Source: Leptospira wolbachii serovar Codice str. CDC (GTDB lineage Bacteria; Spirochaetota; Leptospiria; Leptospirales; Leptospiraceae). From it: a stretch of DNA of 64,000 nt. Both the position numbers and the translations under genes were made by a program. Below are positions 8,492-18,019 of the stretch, one piece after another; within the stretch, counting starts at the first letter, position 1, and each line of letters begins with the position of its first letter. Below the pieces are notes generated by a model. The model had not been told where the DNA came from. It ran no database searches and saw nothing but the letters and a program-made list of their open reading frames with translations. The DNA lies in contig NZ_AOGZ02000014.1 of NCBI RefSeq assembly GCF_000332515.2, positions 1,318,001 through 1,382,000 of the forward strand. Reading direction: 5' to 3'.

Positions 8492-11400
8492 AGATTTTAT
8501 AGAAAAAGCACTTAAAAACCGTATCACCACACTCGTCGCGGCAGCTGTTGCCGTACTTTTTGGACTCTGGGCATGGATTGACATTCGTAAAGAAGCTTAT
8601 TCCGATATTGCCGACACACAAGTTCGTCTCATTGCAAAATTTCCTGGTAAAGCCGCAGTGGAAGTAGAAGAACGAGTTACACTTCCCATTGAACGGGTGC
8701 TAAATGCCATTCCTAAAGTAGCAGTAAGAAGATCCAGAACCATCAACGGATTAGTTGTATTTCAATTTGTTTTTGAAGATGGAACAGACGATTATTTCGC
8801 ACGTATGCGACTTATGGAACGTGTTGCGGATGCAGACATTCCTGAAGACGTTCATCCGGCACTTGGGCCTATGAGCTCACCAGTGGGTGAGATCTATCGC
8901 TACGTTGTAGAATCTTCAGAAAACCATACACCAATGGAACTTCGAACCATCCAAGATTGGATTGTGATGCCAAAGATGTTACAAATTCCGGGAATCGCCG
9001 ATGTTGTTACATTTGGTGGACTTCCCAAACAATACCATGTGGTCACTTCCCCTGATAAGTTAATTCGTTTCAAATTGACCATTGGCGATGTGATCAAAGC
9101 CATTCAAGAAAACAACTTAAACACAGGAGGGAACTTACTTCTCCAAGGAGAACAAGGTTTTCCTATTCGTTCCCTTGGTGCCATCAGAGATCCGAAACAC
9201 ATTGAAAACATAGTTGTTAAAACGGTAAATGGTGTTCCGGTTTTTATCCGGGATTTAGGTTCTGTTGAAATTTCTCATCCCATCCCCAGTGGGGTGTTAG
9301 GTTATACCATCCAAAATGATGATGAAGGTCTTATTGATGTAGATTCATCTGTCCAAGGTTTGGTGGCCATGCGCCGTTGGGGAGACCCAAATGAAATGGG
9401 GGAAAGGATTCGTGAAAAAGTCAAAGAAATCAACGAAAACTATCTTCCAAAAGGAGTACAACTACGCAATACTTATGACAGAACAGACTTAGTAAATTAT
9501 ACTCTTCGCACGATAGGTAAAACACTAGTCGAAGGTGTCGTCGTCGTTAGTTTAGTATTGATTTTCTTTATCGGAAGTGTACGTGCTTCTCTTGTTGTGG
9601 TTGCAACAATTCCATTTGCGATGTTGTTTGCTTTCCTACTCATGAACCTGACAGGAATTCCGGCAAGTTTACTTTCATTAGGTGCCATAGACTTTGGTAT
9701 CATTGTGGATGGGGCCGTGATCATGGTGGAAAATATCATGAGGAGATACCGAGATGCAACTCCAGAAGAAAAATCACATGGTATCTTAGCATTTACACGC
9801 GACGCAGCATCGGAAGTAGGAACAGAAATCCTATTTTCCATTTTGATTATTATTTTAGCCTACCTCCCCATTTTCTCTTTTGAAAGGATCGAAGGTCGTT
9901 TATTCAAACCGATGGCTTTCACCATCTCCTTTGCAATCCTAGGCGCCTTAATTTTTGCGATGGCTGTGATTCCTGTACTCATGTCCATCATCTACAAAAC
10001 TTATTTCGAATCAAAAAATCCGGGACCCATCGAATGGCATAACCCGGTATATGATTGGATAGAAATACGTTACAAACGAATCATCGAATTCATTGTCGAT
10101 AGATCACGTAAAGCCGTAAAATACACATTCAGTGTAGTGACCATTTTTCTTGCCATCGGTATGTTTTCACTCGGAACAGAATTCCTTCCTGAGATGGACG
10201 AAGGTGGATTTAACATTCGTATCTTCTTTCCTGTAGGTATCTCCCTACCGGAAGCAAGAAAGTTTATGCCAAAAATCCGTCAGACTATTTATAAAAATGA
10301 ACAAGTCAGCGTTGTGATTTCTCAGTTAGGAAGAAATGATGATGGAACAGATCCACTTCCACCAAACCGATTAGAGGTTCTTATTGGTTTGAAAGACTAC
10401 AATAAATGGAAAGAAAAGATCACCAAACAAGAATTACTCTTTCGAATGCGAAATGATTTAGAAGCAACGCTTCCTGGTGCGCGAGTCAGCTTTTCACAGC
10501 CAATTATGGATAACCTATCGGAAGCCATTATGGGAACCATTGCAGATTTAGCTGTCTTTGTCTCCGGTAACGACTTAAAAATCATGCGAGGGATCGGAAA
10601 TGAAGTCCTTGAAGAAATCAAGGAAATGAAAGGTGCAAGTGAATTCGGTATTGAACAAGAAGCGGAAAGCCCTCAGCTAACCATCAGTATCAATAGAGAA
10701 GCTGCTGCACGATTTGGAATTAACGTCATTGACATCCAACAAATGATTGAAGCTGCCATTGGAATGCAACGAGTGAGCACCCTATACGAAGGCCCTTCTG
10801 ATATTCCTCCAAAAACTCCGGCACGATTTGGAATTGTAGTTCGATTTTCGAAAGAATACCGTGCATCCAAACAAGCTATCGAAAACATGCCAATCATTTC
10901 ACCGAAGGGAGAAAGGATTCCTTTATCGCAGTTGGCTGATATTGAAGTGATTGATGGACCTACTATGATCTTCCGGCAAGAAGGTCGCCGAGTTGTAACT
11001 GTTCGGACGAATATCCGCGGTCGTGACCAAGGTGGATTTGTTTCTGAACTTCAAAAACGAGTGAAGAAAAAAATCAAACTTCCTGATGGATATGAAATCC
11101 GATTTGGAGGACAATACGAGAACCTATCACGTGTTGGTAAAAAGTTAGCCCTTGTCATACCAATTACGATTCTCATTATTTTCGGTGTCCTCTATATGTT
11201 GTATAGAAACCTCAAGTATGTATACGTTGCCTTAGCCTGTATTCCACTCTCACTCCTCGGCGGTATCTATGCTCTTCTAATGAGAGGTTACTACTTCAAC
11301 GTTTCCGGTGGTGTGGGTTTTATCTCGCTCTTTGGAATTGCAACAATGGCCGGTGTATTGTTCGTTTCCAGAACCAACCATTTATTAATTGAAGAGCCTG

Positions 11401-11792
11401 AAATTACCACAAAGGCCGCTGTGAAGAAAGCTGCGGTAATCCAGTTACGTCCAATGCTAATGACAATGTTACTTGCGTTACTTGGTCTAATTCCAGCAAC
11501 TCTCGGAACAGGGGTGGGTTCGGACGTTCAAAGACCGCTTGCTACCGTAATTGTAGGTGGATTGTTCTCTGCAATGTGTCTTGTTTTAACCATCCTTCCT
11601 TCTCTTTATTTGGTAGTTGTAGGGGAAAGAAAACCAAATGCAAAGGAACTTGAAGAGATGAGCCACAAAAAGCATATCCCTTTCCTTGACTTTGTGACTG
11701 AACTAAGCGAAGAACCTTTGGAAGATGATGATGAAGAAGACGAAACCCCAAAGAAAAAGAAAAAACAGGCAAAGAAAAAGAAGAAAACCTAA
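8484..11792 (+). CDS. CzcA/CusA-type heavy-metal RND efflux pump
   Basis: 1102 residues from ATG 8484 (GAGGG ribosome site; upstream in-frame codons belong to the overlapping barrel gene). Inner-membrane proton-driven pump of the HME-RND class. Visible are the N-terminal helix, the periplasmic porter part with [17 protein letters not shown], the central membrane block with [20 protein letters not shown], which holds the DFG..VDGAV..EN signature of divalent or monovalent metal pumps, and the second periplasmic and membrane repeats. The last 35 residues are unusual: an acidic cluster (LEDDDEEDE) and then a lysine tail ([14 protein letters not shown]). Which metal it exports cannot be settled here. 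Confidence 0.92.
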   Translation: MIKDFIEKALKNRITTLVAAAVAVLFGLWAWIDIRKEAYSDIADTQVRLIAKFPGKAAVEVEERVTLPIERVLNAIPKVAVRRSRTINGLVVFQFVFEDGTDDYFARMRLMERVADADIPEDVHPALGPMSSPVGEIYRYVVESSENHTPMELRTIQDWIVMPKMLQIPGIADVVTFGGLPKQYHVVTSPDKLIRFKLTIGDVIKAIQENNLNTGGNLLLQGEQGFPIRSLGAIRDPKHIENIVVKTVNGVPVFIRDLGSVEISHPIPSGVLGYTIQNDDEGLIDVDSSVQGLVAMRRWGDPNEMGERIREKVKEINENYLPKGVQLRNTYDRTDLVNYTLRTIGKTLVEGVVVVSLVLIFFIGSVRASLVVVATIPFAMLFAFLLMNLTGIPASLLSLGAIDFGIIVDGAVIMVENIMRRYRDATPEEKSHGILAFTRDAASEVGTEILFSILIIILAYLPIFSFERIEGRLFKPMAFTISFAILGALIFAMAVIPVLMSIIYKTYFESKNPGPIEWHNPVYDWIEIRYKRIIEFIVDRSRKAVKYTFSVVTIFLAIGMFSLGTEFLPEMDEGGFNIRIFFPVGISLPEARKFMPKIRQTIYKNEQVSVVISQLGRNDDGTDPLPPNRLEVLIGLKDYNKWKEKITKQELLFRMRNDLEATLPGARVSFSQPIMDNLSEAIMGTIADLAVFVSGNDLKIMRGIGNEVLEEIKEMKGASEFGIEQEAESPQLTISINREAAARFGINVIDIQQMIEAAIGMQRVSTLYEGPSDIPPKTPARFGIVVRFSKEYRASKQAIENMPIISPKGERIPLSQLADIEVIDGPTMIFRQEGRRVVTVRTNIRGRDQGGFVSELQKRVKKKIKLPDGYEIRFGGQYENLSRVGKKLALVIPITILIIFGVLYMLYRNLKYVYVALACIPLSLLGGIYALLMRGYYFNVSGGVGFISLFGIATMAGVLFVSRTNHLLIEEPEITTKAAVKKAAVIQLRPMLMTMLLALLGLIPATLGTGVGSDVQRPLATVIVGGLFSAMCLVLTILPSLYLVVVGERKPNAKELEEMSHKKHIPFLDFVTELSEEPLEDDDEEDETPKKKKKQAKKKKKT

Positions 11793-11840
11793 ATACATTT
11801 AACAATAAAGAAACTTAACGTTTCCCAACTCTCCTAACTT

Positions 11841-11877
11841 AAACTCCAAACCAGTATAGTGGTTTGGAGTTTTTTCT
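11841..11877. terminator. Intrinsic terminator between convergent genes
   Basis: A perfect 13-bp stem AAACTCCAAACCA / TGGTTTGGAGTTT (11841-11853, 11860-11872) with a 6-base loop is followed on the plus strand by TTTTC. It ends the efflux operon; the A-rich left arm gives a weaker T-tract for the minus-strand porin gene. Confidence 0.85.
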
Positions 11878-11885
11878 TAAAATAC

Positions 11886-13097
11886 CTAATACCGAACAGA
11901 AGCCGCTACAACGAACAAACGTTCTACGCGAGTGTGTTTATTTTTATCTGTTTCAAAAACAGGATCCATAGATTCTCTTTGGATCATTTCAAAACGAATC
12001 ATACCAGGATTCCAATGTAATAAATCAAATGTAACCGTGTAACCATTGGTCATAAATCCATTGCGTGTATACGTAGTAGCCATTACTTGTTTTGGATCAT
12101 AAAATCGTTCCATGCGAAAACTAAGACGATACAAATCCTCATAACGAAAACTTGTCCAAAACGTTCCATGATACCACTGATTATAAACACCAGACTCTCG
12201 ATTGGTATAAATTCCAAGTGTTGGATTGATTTCTTTCCACCAAGGTTCGTATTGGAATGATTCTTTTGCTTTTTGTGCACCAACATCGCCGGAAACAGCA
12301 AATGACAACCAATCCAACGCCTTCCATTCTAAAATTGTATTATTATAAAGTCTTGTTTGTTTCCGTTCATAATCAGGAGCTTCATTCCCAACAAATTGAT
12401 TTGCCGTAATTGTAAAATTAGGTGCCAAAAAAAACTTAAACTGAGATCCAAGAGATTTGTCTTTGTTTTGATCTGTAATGTTTTGCCAACCATTCATCAC
12501 ATGAAATTGAAATTGAAATTTATCGGTAAACTTGGTTGTAAGGCGAACCCCAGAGGAATAATAGGGAACGTAATCAAGAGCCAGTGCCCGAGTATAATTC
12601 CAGTTATCTGAAGAAATCCATGATTCATGACCTATATGGCCAAAATAAATTCCCCCATCCACCCAAGTATCTTTTGCTAACTTAAAGCCGACGTATGCCT
12701 CTTGAATGTGTTTTACTGAATTTTGATTGGAGCTGACATCTTTGTTTGCTTCTGCCGCATAATTTGTATTTACCGATGTCCCAAACTGAAAAGCCAACCG
12801 ACCTCTGATTTTTTCTTCCTGCCACTTAGCATCCACAAAACCTAAATTGATATTAAACTCATCGTTACGAACAGCTTGAGTTGTGTATTGACGTTCTTTC
12901 GATAGCGGGTGATTTCTATTATGCGAGTAAAAAGTATCCACAAAGGCACCAAACTTCAAGCTAGTCGGAAACGGACTCTTTGCTAAAATAGGTGATTCTG
13001 TCGTCTGCGGTTTTGTTTCCTCTGCATTCAATATAGAGAAATATAAGAACAATCCAAAAACCAGGATTGGAAATTTGAAATTACGGATTTGTGTCAT
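11886..13097 (-). CDS. Outer-membrane porin, BBP2 (OmpL-like) family
   Basis: 403 residues from ATG 13097; a TTG at 13136 would add 13 residues before the signal peptide FPILVFGLFLYFSILNAEE, so the ATG is preferred. The mature protein follows the putative beta-barrel porin 2 pattern: KFGAFVDTFYSHNRNHP, NEFNINLGFVDAKW, IQEAYVGFKL, the block DGGIYFGHIGHESWISS, NWNYTRALALDYVPYYSSGVRLT, FHVMNGWQN, and a terminal aromatic VRY. It should form a diffusion channel in the outer membrane. It is the last gene of a minus-strand trio with a cytochrome c'-like protein and a DUF455 protein, which hints at a redox or iron link, but the solute is unknown. Confidence 0.75.
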   Translation of the reverse strand: MTQIRNFKFPILVFGLFLYFSILNAEETKPQTTESPILAKSPFPTSLKFGAFVDTFYSHNRNHPLSKERQYTTQAVRNDEFNINLGFVDAKWQEEKIRGRLAFQFGTSVNTNYAAEANKDVSSNQNSVKHIQEAYVGFKLAKDTWVDGGIYFGHIGHESWISSDNWNYTRALALDYVPYYSSGVRLTTKFTDKFQFQFHVMNGWQNITDQNKDKSLGSQFKFFLAPNFTITANQFVGNEAPDYERKQTRLYNNTILEWKALDWLSFAVSGDVGAQKAKESFQYEPWWKEINPTLGIYTNRESGVYNQWYHGTFWTSFRYEDLYRLSFRMERFYDPKQVMATTYTRNGFMTNGYTVTFDLLHWNPGMIRFEMIQRESMDPVFETDKNKHTRVERLFVVAASVRY

Positions 13098-13137
13098 GAG
13101 AATCCGTTCCCGCACAAACAGGAACGGAAGAATCAAT

Positions 13138-13539
13138 TTACTTCTTTAATAGCGCTTTGATTTCCGCAGGAAAACCGAGGAGGTCTTCTGGAATAGGAAT
13201 GAGTTTTTTTCTATACTTGGCTTTGTATTCTTTCTTGAATTTTGTATGACATGACTTACAAGTTTCATCAGGTTTTCCCACCGCTAACTTGGCATCAATG
13301 ATTTCTTTCCACTCTACCTTTTGGTCATCCGGTGCCATGTCTGGTACCTTTTCTAATATTTTGTTGAGATAGTCTGCGTTATCTTTTTTGTCATACAACT
13401 TCGTAGCCGGTTTTGTATAATCTTCCATAAAATCATGAAGATTCATTTCTACAGAAGCAGTGGCTTTTTTTTCCGCATTCAGTACAATTCCGAGTGCTGA
13501 CAAAAACAATAATAAACTCAACATCATTCTCAATTTCAT
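13138..13539 (-). CDS. Short periplasmic cytochrome c'/c-556-like protein
   Basis: 133 residues from ATG 13539 (AAGGAAGG ribosome site; GTG 13545 is an alternative). A signal peptide (MLSLLLFLSALGIVLNAE) is followed by a helical protein with a single heme-binding motif CKSCH at residues 94-98 and FKKEYKAKYRKK after it. The location of C-x2-CH near the C-terminus, followed by a basic or aromatic helix, is the cytochrome c' / c-556 layout, although the protein is short and has a 30-residue Pro-containing tail. Covalent heme attachment in the periplasm is expected. It sits between DUF455 and porin genes, probably in one operon. Confidence 0.7.
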   Translation of the reverse strand: MKLRMMLSLLLFLSALGIVLNAEKKATASVEMNLHDFMEDYTKPATKLYDKKDNADYLNKILEKVPDMAPDDQKVEWKEIIDAKLAVGKPDETCKSCHTKFKKEYKAKYRKKLIPIPEDLLGFPAEIKALLKK

Positions 13540-13559
13540 AATCACCTTCCTTCTAGATC

Positions 13560-14438
13560 TTAAAGGTTCGGGGAATGAGAATCAAGTCTGTTTTTTCTAA
13601 GGATGGTCTCGCCAAGTCCGAATTTTTTTACAGATTCCAAATTCACTCGCCCCGTGTATTCATCTTCATAATTTCCGAGAGATTGGATAAACTCTGAATC
13701 CATACCGGCAAGTGATCTAGTTTCTGGAAGGTAAAGATACCCTTTCGCTCGTCTAGGAGTAAAAGGGAATTGAATGAGTGAGAGGTAATGATCCCAATGG
13801 TTCGTATTATCTGGAACAGAACGTTCAAAAGCACGAAGTCCTCTTTTCACATGTTTCACTTCATCTTCAAATATAGTAAGCATTATATCAGATGTTAGCT
13901 GATCACCAAAATAGGAAAAAACTTGTGCGTAAACTTGCGCATAGTCCAAGTTTGCACCTTCGAAAGAAATAGACATAACCGCAGAAAAAGATTCTAAACT
14001 TCCAAATTGTCCTAACTGTTTCCAAAATATATAATTCAAAGGAATGTCACCAAAATCGATTCCAAACTCTCTCATTCGTTGCAAATACAATTTTAAATGA
14101 GTTTGTTCTTCTTCGATTGTTTTTAAAAATCCATTGCGGATGGATTTAGGTGCCAAAGGAAAGGCGAGCAACGCCCAAGCAAATAACTCAATTGCCATAA
14201 GTTCATGATTTGCAAAATGATGAAGACTGAGGCCCCGATTGGATTCTAAACCCAGATGTTCCAAACGAGGGATTTTTACTTTCTTATCGGAAAACTGGAA
14301 TTTAGTCGAACGTCCGGGTGTTTCGATCCGCAACGCAGTAAACTCCGTTTCCTCCTCCCATTGGCGACTTGGAGGTAAAAGTTTATCTTCTAAGTTTGGA
14401 GCAAGTAACAAATGTTTTGCGTATTCTGAGATTTTCAT
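13560..14438 (-). CDS. DUF455 ferritin-like di-iron protein
   Basis: 292 residues of the DUF455 (PF04305) family, related to the ferritin-like four-helix bundle. Putative metal ligands appear in the expected helices: HHFANHELMAIELFAW, EEEQTHLKLYL, SFEGANLDYA and EDEVKHVKRGLRAF, giving two E..H pairs plus extra acidic residues. Members are of unknown biochemical function; some homologues are involved in rRNA/tRNA or hydroxylation chemistry, but nothing here decides that. It is the first gene of the minus-strand trio and diverges from the alkyltransferase-like gene with a 67-bp spacer. Cytoplasmic, since no signal peptide is present. Confidence 0.75.
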   Translation of the reverse strand: MKISEYAKHLLLAPNLEDKLLPPSRQWEEETEFTALRIETPGRSTKFQFSDKKVKIPRLEHLGLESNRGLSLHHFANHELMAIELFAWALLAFPLAPKSIRNGFLKTIEEEQTHLKLYLQRMREFGIDFGDIPLNYIFWKQLGQFGSLESFSAVMSISFEGANLDYAQVYAQVFSYFGDQLTSDIMLTIFEDEVKHVKRGLRAFERSVPDNTNHWDHYLSLIQFPFTPRRAKGYLYLPETRSLAGMDSEFIQSLGNYEDEYTGRVNLESVKKFGLGETILRKNRLDSHSPNL

Positions 14439-14505
14439 TTCAATGATGGTTTTTAAAAAGGAATTTACAAAAGAATTAAATAATTAGGATATAAATCCAA
14501 ATTCA

Positions 14506-14844
14506 ATGGACACAGCTAAAACTAAAAGTACGAATTTTTACGATTCTGTCTATGCGGTCGTAAAAAAAATTCCCAAGGGAAAAGTAACTACCTACGGGCA
14601 TATCGCTTTACTTCTGGGGAGTCCTAGAGCTGCACGGGCCGTCGGATATGCTTTGAACGCGCTCAAAAAAGAAATGGAACAAAAAATCCCCTGGCAACGA
14701 GTGATCAATGCCCAAGGTAGCATTTCGTTTCGAGGTGATGGTTTCCGCGCAGACTTGCAGAAAAAAATCCTACAATCCGAAGGTGTTATCTTTGATTTAA
14801 ACAATGATCGCTTAAATTTTGACAAGTACGGATGGTTTCCATAA
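14506..14844 (+). CDS. Alkyltransferase-like protein (ATL), MGMT fold without the catalytic Cys
   Basis: 112 residues equal to the DNA-binding domain of O6-methylguanine-DNA methyltransferase: [20 protein letters not shown], then [16 protein letters not shown] (recognition helix and arginine finger), then [14 protein letters not shown]. The methyl-accepting PCHRV motif is replaced by PWQRV (Trp63), the diagnostic change of ATL proteins, which bind bulky O6-alkylguanine and hand it to nucleotide excision repair instead of repairing it. The length also matches ATLs rather than Ogt. thiD begins one base after its stop, so they are probably cotranscribed. Confidence 0.9.
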   Translation: MDTAKTKSTNFYDSVYAVVKKIPKGKVTTYGHIALLLGSPRAARAVGYALNALKKEMEQKIPWQRVINAQGSISFRGDGFRADLQKKILQSEGVIFDLNNDRLNFDKYGWFP

Positions 14845-14845
14845 T

Positions 14846-15646
14846 ATGAAAAAAGATTTCCCCATTACCTTAACAATTGCCGGTTCCGACTCGGGAGGTG
14901 GTGCCGGTGTACAAGCGGATCTAAAAACATTTTCATCCCTCGCTTCTTTTGGAACCACTGTCTTTACTTGTTTGACAGCTCAAAATCCCGATGGAGTGAG
15001 CGATATCTTTGAAATTTCCCCAGACTTTGTTTCCGCGCAGCTAAAAGCTGTCGCAGGATATTTTCAAGTCAAAGCAGCAAAAACGGGAATGTTATATTCT
15101 GCAAATATCATAGAAGCAGTTGCCGATTTTTTTTCCGAGAATCCCGACATACAACTAGTCGTTGATCCAGTGATGGTCGCCACAAGTGGTGCAAAACTCT
15201 TAAAAGACGATGCAATTCAATCTTTAACCAAAGACCTTTTACCACTTGCAAAACTAATTACACCTAACTTGGACGAGGCGTCGCTACTTCTAGGTGAAAA
15301 TATTCACCAATACGACCAATTGGTTCCTATGGCAGAAAAATTATTTCAAAAATACAAAGTTCCTGTTCTTTTAAAAGGGGGACATTTACCAAACGCAACG
15401 GAAGCCACGGATGTTTTGTTCGATGGAAAATCTTCTTATATTTTTTCCAAACCATTCTTAAAAGGTAAAAATACACATGGAACAGGCTGCACTTACTCCG
15501 CTGCGATTACCTCTTTCCTTGCGCATGGAAAAAACTTACCCGAAGCAGTTGGTTCTGCAAAAGAATACCTTCACCTAACGCTAGAAGATGAAATAAAAAC
15601 TGGACCGATTCATCATTTAAATCATTTCCCAGAACCAACGAACTGA
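14846..15646 (+). CDS. thiD: Hydroxymethylpyrimidine/phosphomethylpyrimidine kinase
   Basis: 266 residues of the ribokinase fold. It phosphorylates HMP and HMP-phosphate in thiamine biosynthesis. Seen are [20 protein letters not shown] at the N-terminus, QNPDGV, a [14 protein letters not shown] block, [11 protein letters not shown], the LLKGGHL segment and the anion-hole/catalytic motif [15 protein letters not shown] with the catalytic Cys. ATG 14846 gives the canonical start; no TPP riboswitch is seen because the gene follows the ATL gene directly. It converges on the sigma54 activator gene with only 8 bases between them. Confidence 0.93.
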   Translation: MKKDFPITLTIAGSDSGGGAGVQADLKTFSSLASFGTTVFTCLTAQNPDGVSDIFEISPDFVSAQLKAVAGYFQVKAAKTGMLYSANIIEAVADFFSENPDIQLVVDPVMVATSGAKLLKDDAIQSLTKDLLPLAKLITPNLDEASLLLGENIHQYDQLVPMAEKLFQKYKVPVLLKGGHLPNATEATDVLFDGKSSYIFSKPFLKGKNTHGTGCTYSAAITSFLAHGKNLPEAVGSAKEYLHLTLEDEIKTGPIHHLNHFPEPTN

Positions 15647-15654
15647 ATTAAAAT

Positions 15655-17772
15655 CTAATATTCGATATTTAGTTCTTTGATTTTTTTATCCAAAGTGTTT
15701 CGGTTAATTCCCAAAAATTTTGCCACACGGGTTTTTGTATAACGGAACTTTTTCATTGCATATTGAATGAGTCTTGATTCTACTTCACTGACAACAATTT
15801 CCATAGCACGACCGTCTAGACCATCGAGTTGTCCTGGTGTCAATCGCCCCGATCCTAAATCTAATGGTTCCGCACCAGATGCGGTTTCCACATGATTGAG
15901 TTGCGCCACTTCCGTTGTATGTTCTGGCATATCTTCCAAACTAGCAAGGATATCTGAGAAATCTTCTTCACTTAGTATTTCATCCTGAGCCAGAACCACT
16001 GCCCTTTCAATGACATTTTCCAACTCACGAACGTTACCTGGCCAACGGTATTTCAAAAGGAGCTTAGAAGCTTCCCGAGAGATACCTTTAATTACCTTAT
16101 TATTATCTTTAGTATATTTTTCCAAGAAGTGATTCATTAGTAACGGGATGTCTTCTACTCGATCACGTAACGGTGGTGTGTTGATCTTTACTACGTTCAA
16201 TCGATAAAAAAGATCTGCTCTAAACTTTTTTTCAGAAACAAGTTGTTCCAATTCGGCATTGGTTGCAGCAATAATTCTTACATCTACTTTTTTGGCCTTT
16301 ACAGAACCAATCGCTTCAATCTCACGTTCCTGCAAAACGCGAAGCAATTTGGATTGTAGGTTTAAATCCATTTCACCGATCTCATCTAGAAAGATAGTTC
16401 CAGTATCTGCTAATTCAAACTTCCCTTTTTTATCAGTAACTGCTCCGGTAAAGGATCCTTTTTTATGACCAAAGAGTTCACTCTCCAGTAGGTTCTCAGG
16501 AATGGCAGCACAGTTGATTTTGATAAATGGATTTTCAGAACGCGAACTATTGTAATGAATTGCGTTGGCAATCATCTCCTTTCCTGTCCCCGATTCTCCC
16601 GTAATCAAAACCGATGCTCTGGAATCCGCAACAAGTTGGATTTTTTCAAACATCTTCTCCATACTCGCTGCTTTTCCAATGAGTGATCCAAACTTATATT
16701 TATTCTTTAATTCTCTTTTGAGTTGGATATTTTCACGAGAAATCTCTTTTTTAGCCTCTTCTACCAGATTTTGAATTTTAATCGACTGAGAGATAATGGA
16801 GGCAACCACTTGCAAAAAATCTAAAAAGGATTTTAAATCTGTATGTTTGTTTTGAACAATAAATGCATTTACAACACCTAACATTGTTTGTTCACTTAAT
16901 ATTGGAGCACACAACAAACTTACATTATGTGGATCATGTTTAAAATGCGATAGGTATCCTACTCGATTCAAAAAGTCTGGATGACTTGCAACAGACTCAA
17001 TGATAATTGGTTCTCCAGATTCATATACCTTTCCCGTAATGCCTTCACCTGGTTGGTAAGTTCCTTTATCAATTTCTTCCGGGGAAAGACCCGATGCCGC
17101 AACAATGCGAAGTAGTCCTTCCTCTTTATTAAATAATACAATACTCCCTTTTTCCAATCGAAGGGATTTTTCCATAGTGACCATTATGGAATCAAAAACC
17201 TCATTTTGGTCCAAAGTGGAGCTAACCACCTTGGAAATCTCAATGAGTGTTGCCTGGATTTTAGTTCGTTGTTCTAAACTACGAATCGTTTGTAGATTTT
17301 TAAAAATTTGTCCGGCTTGGTTTGCAAGCACGCTAACAATCTCTAACATCTCAGCGGTAAAGGCATTCAGGCGATTGGAGTCAAGTGAGATCACACCAAT
17401 GATGTCATCTTCTACAATCATAGGGGCAACTAACTCTGATTTGATTTCTTCTTTAACCTGAATATAGTCTGGATCTTTTGAAACATCGTTAACAAGTTTT
17501 GCTTTCCCCGTAGAGGCCGCCATCCCCGTAATCCCTTGCCCAATTTTGAGTTTGGTTTCGCGAAGCAGCTGTTGGTTCATTCCCCGAGAGGTGACAGCGT
17601 CCAGAACCCCATGTTTTTCATCGATGAGCATTAAGGATCCAGACTCCACTCCGCAGATTTGGATGCATCGATCCAAAATAAGCTCAAGAAGCCCGTCCGG
17701 GTCTTGGGTGGAATTCATAGCGGTTGCTACTTCATGGATGGATTGGATGGGATTAAATTTTTTCACGCTCAT
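15655..17772 (-). CDS. Sigma54-dependent transcriptional activator, GAF-GAF-AAA+-Fis
   Basis: 705 residues. Two GAF domains (about residues 20-160 and 190-335) are followed by a short coiled linker and the AAA+ sigma54-interaction domain (about 365-590) with Walker [16 protein letters not shown], the sigma54-contact loop GSFTGA (usual form GAFTGA), Walker B FLDEIGEM and [17 protein letters not shown]. The C-terminus carries a Fis-type helix-turn-helix ([21 protein letters not shown]). It should activate sigma54 promoters in response to a small ligand or redox signal bound by the GAF domains, as NifA/FhlA-type proteins do; no receiver domain is present. Target promoters are not identifiable here. 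Confidence 0.93.
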   Translation of the reverse strand: MSVKKFNPIQSIHEVATAMNSTQDPDGLLELILDRCIQICGVESGSLMLIDEKHGVLDAVTSRGMNQQLLRETKLKIGQGITGMAASTGKAKLVNDVSKDPDYIQVKEEIKSELVAPMIVEDDIIGVISLDSNRLNAFTAEMLEIVSVLANQAGQIFKNLQTIRSLEQRTKIQATLIEISKVVSSTLDQNEVFDSIMVTMEKSLRLEKGSIVLFNKEEGLLRIVAASGLSPEEIDKGTYQPGEGITGKVYESGEPIIIESVASHPDFLNRVGYLSHFKHDPHNVSLLCAPILSEQTMLGVVNAFIVQNKHTDLKSFLDFLQVVASIISQSIKIQNLVEEAKKEISRENIQLKRELKNKYKFGSLIGKAASMEKMFEKIQLVADSRASVLITGESGTGKEMIANAIHYNSSRSENPFIKINCAAIPENLLESELFGHKKGSFTGAVTDKKGKFELADTGTIFLDEIGEMDLNLQSKLLRVLQEREIEAIGSVKAKKVDVRIIAATNAELEQLVSEKKFRADLFYRLNVVKINTPPLRDRVEDIPLLMNHFLEKYTKDNNKVIKGISREASKLLLKYRWPGNVRELENVIERAVVLAQDEILSEEDFSDILASLEDMPEHTTEVAQLNHVETASGAEPLDLGSGRLTPGQLDGLDGRAMEIVVSEVESRLIQYAMKKFRYTKTRVAKFLGINRNTLDKKIKELNIEY

Positions 17773-18019
17773 AGTTCTTGCTCTTTAGTATTACGCTCTG
17801 CCTCGAAAGAATACAGAAAGACCTTGCTAGTGACCAAAACAGTATGCTTATTTAATGAACAAATAAACCATTTTTTAACCATATATGCCGACATCCTTCC
17901 GATTTCTACAGAAAAAACAACTTTTGCCTATAGATTAAGCATGAATCGTACCAGGTTTCTCGGATCTGAAGGAAATTCTTGTAGCTTATGAAAAAAGAAA
18001 TCAAATACCTTGGCTTAGG

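Noticed and set aside
14800..14846. TPP riboswitch upstream of thiD
   Set aside because: thiD follows the ATL gene directly, with no space for an aptamer and no conserved TPP core seen.
17790..18019. Possible sigma54 promoter in the spacer between the sigma54 activator and the phosphatase gene
   Set aside because: I found no GG-N10-GC pair matching the -24/-12 consensus with confidence.
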